Shown here: one piece after another, positions 8,970 to 18,203 of the stretch
Layout: each line of letters starts with the position of its first letter
How positions within the stretch are numbered: position 1 is the stretch's first letter
NCBI RefSeq assembly: GCF_000177675.1
Contig: NZ_ADGX01000012.1
Span: 1 to 64,000 of the forward strand
Length of the DNA: 64,000 bases
Direction: 5' to 3'
Source of the DNA: Parafrankia sp. EUN1f
GTDB taxonomy: Bacteria > Actinomycetota > Actinomycetes > Frankiales > Frankiaceae
Notes under the pieces: generated by a model
Told to the model about the DNA's origin: nothing
Databases searched by the model: none
What the model saw: the letters and a program-made list of their open reading frames with translations, nothing else
Position numbers and translations under genes: made by a program

Positions 8970-9539
8970 TCATTCGCCGAGGATGCCGGCGAGTAGCCAT
9001 TCGAGGCCGGTGGCGAAGCTGTCGCGCATGGGTGGTGCGCCGTCGCCGACCGGTCCCGAAGGCGGTGTCTCGCTGAAGGCGGCGAAGCCGATGGAGTAGA
9101 CGGCGAGGACTCGGCGGGCTTCGGACGCCTTGTCCGGGGGGAGGCCTGCCCGGGCGAGCAGCTGTTCGGTCGCGGCCCGAAGCTGCCTGCCGTTGGGTCC
9201 GCGCAGGCCCCGTTTGGCCAGGTAGTGCGGTACGAGGTCGGGGTGTTCGCGCACGACGTCGTGGACCGAGGCCATGAGCCGGCGAACCTCGTGGCGAGGG
9301 CTGCCGTCGCCTGCCGGCGTGGCGACCTCGCCGAGCACGTCGTCCAGGACAGCGTCGAGGAGTTCGGCCTTGCTGGTCACGTGGCTGTAGAGCGCGTTCG
9401 GCCGTACCCCGAGCCGCTCAGCCAGCGCCCGCATGGTCAGACCTTGGACGCCGTCGTCGGCCATGACGGCCCTCGCCTCGGCCAGGACGGCGTCCCGCGT
9501 CAGTCCGGCCCGCTGGCCGGGCGATCGTCGGAAGTCCAT
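8970..9539 (-). CDS. TetR-family transcriptional regulator
   Basis: 189 residues from ATG 9539. The N-terminal DNA-binding domain runs LTRDAVLAEARAVMADDGVQGLTMRALAERLGVRPNALYSHV, followed by an all-helical ligand domain (about 70-189) resembling the TetR_C group. It is divergent from a hydrolase remnant at 9607. The gap contains an inverted repeat fitting a TetR operator, so the lost partner was probably that alpha/beta hydrolase. The MBL gene downstream is the surviving neighbour. Confidence 0.85.
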   Translation of the reverse strand: MDFRRSPGQRAGLTRDAVLAEARAVMADDGVQGLTMRALAERLGVRPNALYSHVTSKAELLDAVLDDVLGEVATPAGDGSPRHEVRRLMASVHDVVREHPDLVPHYLAKRGLRGPNGRQLRAATEQLLARAGLPPDKASEARRVLAVYSIGFAAFSETPPSGPVGDGAPPMRDSFATGLEWLLAGILGE

Positions 9540-9555
9540 GCCGCCTACTGTACGC

Positions 9556-9582
9556 TGTCCAATTAAGCTGGACGGCGTCCAG
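9556..9582. promoter_or_regulatory. Candidate TetR operator
   Basis: CTGGAC-GGC-GTCCAG (9568-9582) is a perfect 6-bp inverted repeat, and TGTCCA (9556-9561) adds a third half-site. It lies between the TetR start (9539) and the divergent hydrolase start (9607), the usual place for autoregulation. Confidence 0.5.
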
Positions 9583-9606
9583 TGCAAGTCGATGTGGAGG
9601 GGTCTC

Positions 9607-9815
9607 ATGACGGGTACATCAGAGGTCGTCGTTGACGTCGCCGCTGGCGTGCCATTCGTCGCGGTGCCACCCGACGGTGGCGCGCGGCCGGAGAGCCCGA
9701 CGGTGCTGGCGTGGCACCTGCTGGACGCACCGCGCACCGAACGGGCCTTCGCCTCCGCCCTGCCGCTGCAGGGACTGGACGCCTGGCGGGTCTACTTCGG
9801 ACTTCCCTTGTCCGA
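9607..9815 (+). pseudogene. Alpha/beta-hydrolase N-terminal fragment
   Basis: ATG 9607 with upstream GGAGGGG starts MTGTSEVVVDVAAGVPF. It continues to TVLAWHLLDAPRTERAFASA and ends at AWRVYFGLPL, resembling the first strands of alpha/beta hydrolases (VxxWHxLDxPRxE...). No nucleophile elbow is present: the sequence changes at about 9815 into a binding-protein gene in another frame. It is the broken partner of the divergent TetR gene. Confidence 0.5.
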
Positions 9816-10961
9816 CCGTCCTGCGCGACGTCGGCGGCCGGCGTCACGCAGCATGAGATCAAAGCCGGCCTGATCTGGAACGACTCCGGTGTCGCAGCCA
9901 ACAGCATGCGGGCCTTCCACGCGGGCGTGGAGGCCCGGATCTCCAGGGCCAACGACGAGGACGGCGGCGTGTACGGCCGCAGGGTCACCTACGTCTGGCG
10001 CGATGACCAGTCGGACCAGAGCCTCAACCGGATCGCGGCCGACGATCTCCTTGCACACGAGCAGGTGTTCGGGATCATCGAGGCCCCCCTCGCCTCCGGA
10101 GGATCGAGCGACCTGCTCAACAGGAAGAATGTCCCGGTCACCGGCATGGGTACGGACATCACCTGGTTGGACAAGAACAACATCTTCTCCTGGTTCTACA
10201 ACGGCCCGGGCACCTCGGTGACCTGGGGCCGGTATCTGGAGAGCGAGGGCGCCTCGCGCGCGGCCCTGATCTCCGTGCCGGGAGACGTCGCGGGCGAGCA
10301 TCTGAACACGCAGATCGCGGCCAGCCTGCAGGCGAGCGGGGTGCAAGTCGTCAAGACCTTCGAGGTGGCCCCCGCGACCACCTCCTACAGCGACCTGGCG
10401 GCCCGCATGAAGGAATTGGACGTCGACGCCCTCACGGGTACTCTCCTGCCGCCGATCACGGAGAAACTGCTTCCGGAGCTTCGCCAGGCCGGGGTGCGCC
10501 TCAAGGTGGCGCTGATGCCGCTGGGTTATGACGCGAGCTCCCTTGCCTCGGGCGGGGTGGCGCTGGCCGGCGCGTCCGTCTTCACGACGGTCGTGCCATT
10601 CGAGCAGCGGACGCCGGGTCAGCTGACCTTCCTGGACGCGATGAACAGATACTCTCCCGAGATCCAACCGCCGACGCAGGACAGCGCCGCTTTTGGCTGG
10701 ATATCCGCGGACCTGTTCCTGCGCGGTATGGTCGCCGCCGGGCGCTGCCCGACCAGGGAGTCCTTCATCGCGGGCCTGCGGGCCGTGACGAACTACGACG
10801 GCGCTGGCATGACCCCAGAGGGATCGATCGACCTCTCGACGAATTTCCGTGTTCCGACGACCTGTTTTGCCTTTATCCAGATCAGTGCGGACGATTCGCG
10901 GTTCATTCCGAAGAACGACGGCAGGTCCTACTGTGGAACCGTCGGTGGCATGGGCGGATGA
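9816..10961 (+). pseudogene. ABC-transporter substrate-binding protein lacking its export signal
   Basis: About 380 residues starting near SAAGVTQHEIKAGLIWNDSG, the usual beginning of the mature part of branched-chain amino-acid-type (type 1 periplasmic) binding proteins. It runs to the normal C-terminus (FAFIQISADDSRFIPKNDGRSYCG). The lobe segments look intact, but the in-frame upstream region (9711-9830) lies in DNA belonging to the hydrolase fragment and contains no signal peptide or lipobox. The junction looks like a deletion that removed the start, promoter and export signal. Unlikely to be functional as a binding protein. Confidence 0.6.
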
Positions 10962-11161
10962 ACCGCAGGGGATGCTTCTTCGCGGGAGCGGCGGTATTAC
11001 CGGTCTTGTCGCATGCCGAGTGATGTACAACATGACTCGTCCGTAGACAGCGGCGAGACGGCAGGCCGCGGATGGCCTGTGGCGGAGGTGCCCCTCGTCG
11101 TGCCGCCATGCGTATTGGTCATCGGGTGTGACGTGGCCGGGCGGATCGCCCCACCGCCCGC

Positions 11162-14100
11162 TCAGGCGGACGCGGTGCACACCCGACCACGGCCGGCACG
11201 CTTGGCCTGGTAAAGCGCCGAGTCGGCGAGTTCCACCAGCCTGATGGCGTGGCTTTCGCGATCGGGCACAACCGAAGCCACACCCACACTGACAGTGACG
11301 ATGCGCTGGCGAGCCGGCGCGTGCGGCTCGGCTATCCTGGCGACGGCGGCGCAGAGGCACCGGGCCCGTTCGCCGGCGGTGATCTGGTCCGCGTCGGGCA
11401 TGACGATCGCGAACTCCTCGCCACCGTAGCGAGCTGCCAGCTCCGTGTCGCCGACGTTCGTGGCCAGGCAGCCCGCGACCCGTTGCAGGCACCGGTCGCC
11501 GGCGGCATGCCCATAGTGGTCGTTGTAGCTCTTGAAATGATCTATGTCGACCATCGCGAGGGCTAGCGGGACGTGCTGCTGCCTGGACCGGTCCCATTCG
11601 GAGCCGAGGACGTCCTCCAGGCGGCGGCGGTTCGCGAGCCCTGTCAGCGGATCGGTGACCGAGAGCTGGGACAGCCGGGTGTTGGCGGCTGCCAGCCGTG
11701 CGTTGGCGGCGGCGAGCTGCCGCGTCCGGTCGGCGACCTTGGCTTCGAGCGACGCGTACACGAGGGCGTTGTCCAGCGAGACCGCGAGCTGCCTGGCGAT
11801 CAGCATGACCCCATCGAGGCGCTCGGTGGAGAACGCGCCACGGATCATCCGGTTCTCCAGCAGCAGCATGGCGCGTAGTTCGTTTCGGATGAGGATCGGG
11901 ACCGCGGACAAGGAGCATCGGTCCAGGCCGGCGAAGCAGGGATCATCGTGGAACCGGTCGTCCCTGGTGACGTCGGCGACGACGATGGGCTCCTGGGTCC
12001 GCTCGGCGTACCAGACCACCGAGAACGGCACCTGGCCGCGCGCGGCGGTCGCGTCGAGTGCCGCGCCGGACCCGGCTTCATCATGCACCGACCAGCCACC
12101 GCCGTCGTCGCGCAGCAGGAGCCGCACGCCGGTCGCCCCGGTCATTTCCGACAGGATGCCGACGACCCGCGCGCGCAGGCCCGCGAGGCTGGTCTCGGAG
12201 CTGAGTGCCTGGGACGCGGCGACGACGCCGAGCAGGTCGATCGTGCCCGCGGCAAGGGTGGCGCGCCGGGGCACGCCGTCTGTGTCGTCACCCTGCCGCT
12301 GGACGAGGGCTGTGCTGGCTGGCTCGACACACAGCGTCGGATTCGCCCAGTCGAGCTGAAGCACCTTCGCGGTTGCTCCCCACCGGCTGTACTCGCGGCG
12401 GGCGTCGACGAGCAGTGAGCGACCGGCTTCATTCATCCCGTGCGCCAGGTAGAACCGCGCGGTTCTTTCCAGGATCACCGCGCGGTGCCATGGGCGCGTC
12501 CGTACGTGGCATTCCTGCCGTGCCAGGTCGAAAGCGTAGGCCGCTTGCTGGAAGTCGCCCACGGCCCAGGCGCGCTCGGCCTCGACGAGTCGCAGGAGGT
12601 GGCGGAAGTTGGCGGGCGCGTCGTCGGCGCGTGTCGACAGCCATGCGACCAGGTCGGCGAGTTCGGCCAACATCGCGTCGCGCGCGTTCGTCGCGGTGAC
12701 CCGGGCCTGCGCCGCCAACGCGAGCGCGCGCAGCACCCGCGTGATGGCCATCGTGTAGCTCGCTCCGATCGTGGGGCTGAACGGCAGTACGGCGGCCGTG
12801 TGTCGGGCCAGGTCGGCCGGCTGGTCGAAGATCGCCGCGGCGATCGCCCGGGTGACGTGCAGGTGCGCGAGGGCGGGCGGGTTGTCGGCCAGCAGGCTCA
12901 GCTCGGTCGCCTCGTTCGTCTCCGACTGGGTAGCGTCACCGAGCAGCGCGTGGGCGAGGTGTCGGAACGAACGGAACACCTCCTCGGAGTGGCGGTTCCC
13001 AGTCCGGGTGGCGAACGCCAGGGACTTGTCGACCTCGGCGACGATGGCGTCCAGCGAGGGCGAGCAGTCCAGCAGGTTGCACAGCAGCACGTACTGGGTC
13101 CAGCAGGCGTTCTGCATGTCCCCGTTTCCGCTCAGGGCCGCCGTGACCTGCCGTGCTTCGGCGGCGTTGTCCTCGAGCGCGTCGAACCAGTGCCCGGTGC
13201 TGATCGTGTACAGAAGACGTGCTTCCGCCAGCTCGGCCTCCCAGCGCTCGGCGTCGCCAGCACTGGCCCGCGGCGGCGCGAGGATGCGTCGCATCACGCG
13301 ATGGGCGGTGGCGTAGTCGCCCCGGCGGATGATGAGCGTGAAGGCGATGTGCGCGGCCGACCCGACGAGGTCGGGATCCGGGCCGTCCCGCATCCACATC
13401 CGCAACGCTGTGACAGCCATCCAGTCCATCATCCGCTGGTCGTAGAAGAAGGCCGCGGGCATGAGCCGTTGGATGATCCGGACCATCGCTCGCCGTTTGC
13501 GGCTGGGCCGGGCGGCCTGACGCACGTCGCCTGGTCCGCTGATGTCGTTGATCCAGGCGTAGAGCTGGGTCATTCCGCGGTCGATCTCGCCGTCGAGTTC
13601 CGCGCGGTCGGGGACGGTGACGCCGAGCCGCCGCAGGTGGTCGAGGCCGAGACCGAGCGCCTCGTCACCGCGGCTGCGGTTGGTGAGACTCATGATCTGG
13701 ACGGCCACGGCGGCGGTGCGGTCGGCCGGGTAGGCGGACAGCTGGTCGATCGTCTGGAACTCGCCATCGGCCTCGTCCAGCCAGCCCAGACGGTACAAGG
13801 CGCCATGCCGCTCGGTGTGCAGCTCGATGAGCGCCGCGACGTCGGCCGGGTCGACCAGCGTCAGCGCGGCCGTAAGGAACCGCTCCACCAGCAGGTGGGC
13901 ACCGAGCACCCGCGCCTCGGCGGCGGCCCGGCGAAGGAGCTGGCCCACCCGCCGCCGCTCCGGGATGCTGTCCAGGGCGTCGAGCACGTCCAAGTACTGC
14001 TCCGCCGCGACGGTGGCGAACTCGGGCCGTTTGGCCAGTCGCCTCGCCAGCGCCAGTTTGACGTCGCGTCGCGCCGGCGCGGCAAGCCCGGCGAAAACGG

Positions 14101-16147
14101 CCTCATGGACACGGTCGTGGCAGAAGCGGACGTTCTCCTGGTCGCCGCCGACCGCGACGACCAGACCGTCGGCGATCGCGGGGGCGAGCCGCCGCCTGGT
14201 CTCGCCGGGCGTGCGGCCGACCGCGGTGGCGAGCAGATCCAGCTCCAGCTGACCGGCCAGGCAGGCCATCGCCGACAGCAGGTTCTGCGTGGCCCGCGGT
14301 AGCGTGGCCGCGCGTTCGACCAGCAGCGCGGTGACGTCGAGTGGGCCCAGCCGGCGGCGCAGCACGGCGAGGTCCCACCGCCACGCGCCGTCATCCCACG
14401 TCAGTAGCCCGTCGTGGCGCAGCGCGTTGACCAGTTCGATCGTGTCGTAGGGGTTGCCGCGCGTTGCGACCATGACCACTCTGGAAAGATCGGCGGTGGC
14501 CTGGGGCCGCAGGCTCAGTAGATCGGCCAGCAGGTCCGCCTGGCCGGCCGTCGCGAGGCCACCGAGCCGCAGCCGCGGCGGCCCGTCGGGCTGGGCGGCC
14601 CAGCTGGCCAGCAGCGGCGCCAACGGGTGCGTGGCGTCCACGGCGTCGTCTCGGTAGGCGCCTACCAGCAACAGGCCCTCGACCGGCTCCGCACGGCAGA
14701 AGATCTCATCGACCAGTCCGAGCGGCGTCCGGCCAGCCCACTGCAGGTCGTCGACGAAGAACACCAGCGGCCGGTCCGGCGACACGACCGCACGCAGGAT
14801 CTCGACGGCGTTGTGCTGCGCGCGTGCCTGCGCAGTGAACGGGTCGCCCGGGTCAGGTGGTACCCGCAGCAGGACGGCCAGCTCGGGCACCAGGGCGGCG
14901 GCGAGGCCCGCGGCGGGCCCGAGCCGCTGTAGCAGACGGTCGCGGATCCGGGCGAGCGGGACCTCCGGCTGGGCGAGCAGCTGCCGGCCCAGCGCTCGCA
15001 ATGCCTGCAGGACGCCGTCGTAGTCCTGGTCACGGCGGTACTGGTCGAACTTGCCGGCCACGAACCAGCCGCCGTGCGCGGCCACGACGGGTCGTAGCTG
15101 CGCGGCCAGAGACGTCTTGCCCGTACCGGCCGGCCCGCTGAGCAGGACCCCGCCGCACCTGCCGGCCAGCATGCCGAGGAAGGCCGCACGCAGTTCGTCG
15201 ATCTCGCGGTCGCGCCCGACCAGCCGCGACGGCGTCAACGGCCGCGCGGGCAGGTCATGCTCGCCAGGGCGCGTCAGCCGACCGTCCCGCCGCAGCCGGG
15301 TTAGGTCGTACACCAGGCCGTCGGCCGTCTGGTAGCGATCGTCCGGCTCCTTCTCCAGCAGGTGCATGAGGATGTCCGAGAACTCGGACGACACCGCGGG
15401 ATTCGCTCGCACCGGCGGATTCGGCACCCGCGCGAGATGGTCGTGGATGATCCGGACGGGGTCGCCGGCACCAAAGGGCGCAGCGCCGGTCGCCAGTTCG
15501 TACAGGGTGGTGCCCAGGGCGTACAGGTCGGCGCGAACGTCGACCGGCCGGCCGGTCCGGCCGGCCAGTTCCGGCGCCAGGTAGGGAACCGTCCCGATGA
15601 TCTCCGGGCGGTCCGCGTAGACGGGGGGCGCGTCGAGCGCGACCGGATCGCTGACCACCGCCAGCGCGAAGTCGATCAGGCAGAGCGCGCTCAGGTCCGC
15701 ACTGACGATGACGTTCGTCGGGTTGAGATCGCAGTGGATCACTCCACGGTGATGCATCGCGGCGACGGCACGCGCCAGGGACTCCGCGAGCCCCAGGAGC
15801 TCGTGGTAGTCCATCGGTACTGGCCGTTCACACAGCGGAGCGCCGCCGACGTCCGTCAGGAAGATCGCGTCCCCGGCGGTCGGCGTCGCCGGCTGCGGCT
15901 TCTCGGCGAGCTGGGCGATGCCCGACAGACCGGACAGCCTGGTGAGGATCTGGACCTCATGGCGGAGCCGGCCGGGCGCGTCCGGCCCGAGCGGCTCCTT
16001 GCGGATCACGGTGGCGTCCGGGAGCACCAACCTGGTGATCCGGCTGCGCTTGGTCTCATGGAGCAGCTCAGCCGGCGACGCGCCTCCCGGCGGTTGCGCC
16101 CGCCCCGCCGTGGACGCGGGTTCTCGGCCCGGTCTCAGCCCCGCCAT
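11162..16147 (-). CDS. Giant signalling protein: protein kinase-like domain, AAA/NACHT-type ATPase, GAF and GGDEF (GGEEF) domains
   Basis: 1661 residues. A Ser/Thr-kinase-like domain (about 30-290) has a beta-3 lysine (VIRKE), the catalytic loop HCDLNPTN (138-145) and DFA at 159-161 instead of DFG. An ATPase follows with Walker A GPAGTGKT (338-345) and Walker B FFVDDLQW. A long helical TPR-like middle leads to a GAF domain (about 1290-1430), a coiled coil (EAKVADRTRQLAAANARL...) and a C-terminal diguanylate cyclase with active-site GGEEF at 1575-1579; no RxxD inhibitory site is seen. This is the actinobacterial/cyanobacterial 'kinase-ATPase-GAF' architecture with a cyclase output, so it probably couples phosphorylation or ATP status to c-di-GMP. 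Confidence 0.85.
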   Translation of the reverse strand: MAGLRPGREPASTAGRAQPPGGASPAELLHETKRSRITRLVLPDATVIRKEPLGPDAPGRLRHEVQILTRLSGLSGIAQLAEKPQPATPTAGDAIFLTDVGGAPLCERPVPMDYHELLGLAESLARAVAAMHHRGVIHCDLNPTNVIVSADLSALCLIDFALAVVSDPVALDAPPVYADRPEIIGTVPYLAPELAGRTGRPVDVRADLYALGTTLYELATGAAPFGAGDPVRIIHDHLARVPNPPVRANPAVSSEFSDILMHLLEKEPDDRYQTADGLVYDLTRLRRDGRLTRPGEHDLPARPLTPSRLVGRDREIDELRAAFLGMLAGRCGGVLLSGPAGTGKTSLAAQLRPVVAAHGGWFVAGKFDQYRRDQDYDGVLQALRALGRQLLAQPEVPLARIRDRLLQRLGPAAGLAAALVPELAVLLRVPPDPGDPFTAQARAQHNAVEILRAVVSPDRPLVFFVDDLQWAGRTPLGLVDEIFCRAEPVEGLLLVGAYRDDAVDATHPLAPLLASWAAQPDGPPRLRLGGLATAGQADLLADLLSLRPQATADLSRVVMVATRGNPYDTIELVNALRHDGLLTWDDGAWRWDLAVLRRRLGPLDVTALLVERAATLPRATQNLLSAMACLAGQLELDLLATAVGRTPGETRRRLAPAIADGLVVAVGGDQENVRFCHDRVHEAVFAGLAAPARRDVKLALARRLAKRPEFATVAAEQYLDVLDALDSIPERRRVGQLLRRAAAEARVLGAHLLVERFLTAALTLVDPADVAALIELHTERHGALYRLGWLDEADGEFQTIDQLSAYPADRTAAVAVQIMSLTNRSRGDEALGLGLDHLRRLGVTVPDRAELDGEIDRGMTQLYAWINDISGPGDVRQAARPSRKRRAMVRIIQRLMPAAFFYDQRMMDWMAVTALRMWMRDGPDPDLVGSAAHIAFTLIIRRGDYATAHRVMRRILAPPRASAGDAERWEAELAEARLLYTISTGHWFDALEDNAAEARQVTAALSGNGDMQNACWTQYVLLCNLLDCSPSLDAIVAEVDKSLAFATRTGNRHSEEVFRSFRHLAHALLGDATQSETNEATELSLLADNPPALAHLHVTRAIAAAIFDQPADLARHTAAVLPFSPTIGASYTMAITRVLRALALAAQARVTATNARDAMLAELADLVAWLSTRADDAPANFRHLLRLVEAERAWAVGDFQQAAYAFDLARQECHVRTRPWHRAVILERTARFYLAHGMNEAGRSLLVDARREYSRWGATAKVLQLDWANPTLCVEPASTALVQRQGDDTDGVPRRATLAAGTIDLLGVVAASQALSSETSLAGLRARVVGILSEMTGATGVRLLLRDDGGGWSVHDEAGSGAALDATAARGQVPFSVVWYAERTQEPIVVADVTRDDRFHDDPCFAGLDRCSLSAVPILIRNELRAMLLLENRMIRGAFSTERLDGVMLIARQLAVSLDNALVYASLEAKVADRTRQLAAANARLAAANTRLSQLSVTDPLTGLANRRRLEDVLGSEWDRSRQQHVPLALAMVDIDHFKSYNDHYGHAAGDRCLQRVAGCLATNVGDTELAARYGGEEFAIVMPDADQITAGERARCLCAAVARIAEPHAPARQRIVTVSVGVASVVPDRESHAIRLVELADSALYQAKRAGRGRVCTASA

Positions 16148-16305
16148 CCGTCGGGCCCACGCTTACGCCGTTCACCGTTCACGTCCCCAGCATCGCCCAC
16201 GCCGCGTAGGTGAAACCTCGCCGCGGTCGTCAGCTCGCTGATGACCGCGCCGTCGGCCGGCCCACCCAGGCGGACCGGCCGGCGGCGGAGGCCGGTAGGC
16301 GTGGG

Positions 16306-16900
16306 TCAGTCACCGCCCCTGCCAGCCTGGCGGCGCAGCAAGGTGGACAGGCCCACGGCGACCGCGAGCGCGGCACCGTTGAAGACCGGGTTCACCCAGT
16401 CGGCCGCGCCGGCCAGGGTGAGCCCGCTGACGCTGACCGCGACGAGGGCGACGCCGAACACGGTGCCGAACACGTTGAACCGGCCGGGACGGATAGCGGT
16501 CGCGCCGAGGAACACGGCGGCGAGCGCGGGGAACAGCATCGTGGTGCCGTTGTCGGCGGTCGCTCCGGCCGCGCGGGCCGCCAGCACCACCCCGGCGGCC
16601 CTCGCGACGAGACCGGCGCCCGCGAAGGCGAGCAGTGGGTAGGCACGGACGCTGATGCCGACGAGGCGTGCCGCCCGCGGGCTCTCACCGATCGCGTACA
16701 GCGAGCGCCCGTAGGGCGTCTGGGCGAGTCGTACCAGAGCACGGCCACGACAAGCACGACTAGGTACACCGGCCGTGGGATGCCGAACCAGGTCGCGGAG
16801 CCGAAGCTGATAAGCACGGGGGAGATGTCGTTGCTGATCGCCCGGCCGTGCGTGTATCACTGGATGAATCCGCCGAGCATCGTGGGCGACGGGCCGACCA
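16306..16900 (-). pseudogene. Sugar-type ABC permease remnant (RbsC-like)
   Basis: The C-terminal part reads YGRSLYAIGESPRAARLVGI, then several hydrophobic helices (LLAFAGAGLVARAAGVVLA; LAAVFLGATAIRPGRFNVFG; GVALVAVSVSGLTLAGAADW), typical of ribose/xylose ABC permeases. The preceding piece (ISPVLISFGSATWFGIPRPVY) lies in a different frame, and an in-frame stop occurs further upstream (FIQ*). The gene is frameshifted and lacks its N-terminal half. 16148-16305 holds no gene. Confidence 0.65.
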
Positions 16901-16955
16901 CGAGAAGCGGCTGGTGGGGGTTGCCGGCGAGGTCGACACCCGTGATCTGAGGGAG

Positions 16956-17375
16956 TCACCGCGTGGCCTCCAGGTAGGCGTTCGCGCGCGCGAGCACGGT
17001 CGTGACGGTGGTCTCCGCGAGGCCGAGGTATGGGCCGTCGGCCGGTTCGCCGCCGGCGAAGGCGGCCATCGAGCGGCGCTCCGCTGTCAGGTCAGGCCAC
17101 GCCCGCTCGGCGGTGGCACCGATGCGGACGGCCTCGACGCACAGTCCGCGCAGCAGTTCGCTGGTGTGGTGCGCCGCGACGACGGTACGGCGGGCGAGGT
17201 CACGCAGCGTCGGCCATTCGGCGTGCCAGGCGCCGTACGGCCGCTCGTCGCCCGCCAGTGCCGCCGCAAGGTGCAGCGTCGAGGCGAGCCCCGGCGTCGT
17301 GAGCGCGGCGCGGCGGATCAGCACCGACAGCACCGGGTTGCGCTTGTGCGGCTGGTCGACGACCCGCCGCGCCCG
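16956..17375 (-). pseudogene. C-terminal remnant of a PcaB/adenylosuccinate-lyase-family cycloisomerase
   Basis: Contains the fumarase/aspartase superfamily signature end HKRNPVLSVLIRRAALTTP. ERPYGAWHAEWPTLRDLARR and a terminal helical stretch to EATR follow, matching the C-terminal third of 3-carboxy-cis,cis-muconate cycloisomerase. Upstream of PHKRNP the frame loses similarity, so the catalytic N-terminal two thirds is missing. It is an orphan fragment among other broken genes; no other protocatechuate genes are nearby. Confidence 0.65.
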
Positions 17376-17489
17376 GGCGCGGCCGGCTCGGCGAGTTCGC
17401 CGATCTCCGGGCGCGACAGTGTCGCGACGTCGGTGGCGATGGCGCGCCGGCGTGTCCGGCGCCGACGCGCGGTGCGGCTGAAGGCCGCG

Positions 17490-17812
17490 CTGCTGGGCCG
17501 GTCGCGCGGTGGACAGACCAGCAGGTCCACCTCGCCGCGGACCGGCGGTGTCGGCCGTTGGCGTTCGTGCTGACCGAGGGCCAGACCGCGGACAGCCCGC
17601 AGTTCGTCGCCGTCCTGCGCAAGGTGCGGGTGCTGGGACCTGTCGGGCGTCCGCGTACCCGGCCTGGCGCGGTCGCCGGCGACAAGGCCTTCTCCTCGCG
17701 TGCCAACCGCGCCTACCTGCGTGGGCGTGGGATCAGGGCGGTCATCCCGGAGAAGGTCGACCAGGCCGCCCACCGCAGGAACAGGGGCCGGGCGGCCGGC
17801 CGGCTCTGACCA
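17490..17812 (+). mobile_element. IS5-family transposase fragment, frameshifted
   Basis: GRSRGGQTS... in one frame shifts to CRPLAFVLTEGQTADSPQFV in the next. It then reads VGRPRTRPGAVAGDKAFSSR, NRAYLRGRGIRAVIPEK and DQAAHRRNRGRA, the central DDE region of IS5/IS427-type transposases. Both ends are missing. Confidence 0.8.
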
Positions 17813-17852
17813 GCACCGATGCCGGCGGGACTCAGTAGGCAGGTCTGCACCG

Positions 17853-17960
17853 TGAATCGGACATGGGGGTACAAGCGGATCCAAGGCGAGCTACTCAAGC
17901 TCGGCCACCGCGTCGGCGCGTGACCCTCCGCCGCGTCTGAAGACGCTCGGCCTGCCTCCC
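17853..17960 (+). mobile_element. Integrase-core (IS3/IS481-type) transposase fragment
   Basis: NRTWGYKRIQGELLKLGHRVG followed by a stop, then degenerate LRRV and LKTLGLPPASS in other frames. This corresponds to the helix before the rve integrase core ('WGY.RI.GEL..LG..V...T...VL...G..P'). Only about 35 codons remain. Confidence 0.6.
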
Positions 17961-17983
17961 GCATCCTCGGCGGCCCGATCAGC

Positions 17984-18010
17984 AGCTACGAACGAGCCGC
18001 ATAAATTGGC
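17984..18010 (+). repeat. Right copy of the 27-bp imperfect direct repeat
   Basis: Core GAGCCGCATAA at 17994-18004, 23 of 27 bases identical to 2341-2367, same orientation. It marks the transition from IS debris to the intact membrane GGDEF gene. Confidence 0.5.
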
Positions 18011-18203
18011 TGCGACCCGGAGGGAATGACGCCCGCGTGCGCGGCGTCCGCTGGCGGGTTCTGTGGACCAACGCCGGGTACGTCTCCCGGGTAACGGCTC
18101 GGTGCCCCGCGAGACCGCGCCGGCTTGGCGTCATCGCATCGAGTATTCGATATTACAGAGCTGGACGGGATGTGGTGGCGGTGCTCCGCCTCGTGGGGGC
18201 TCT

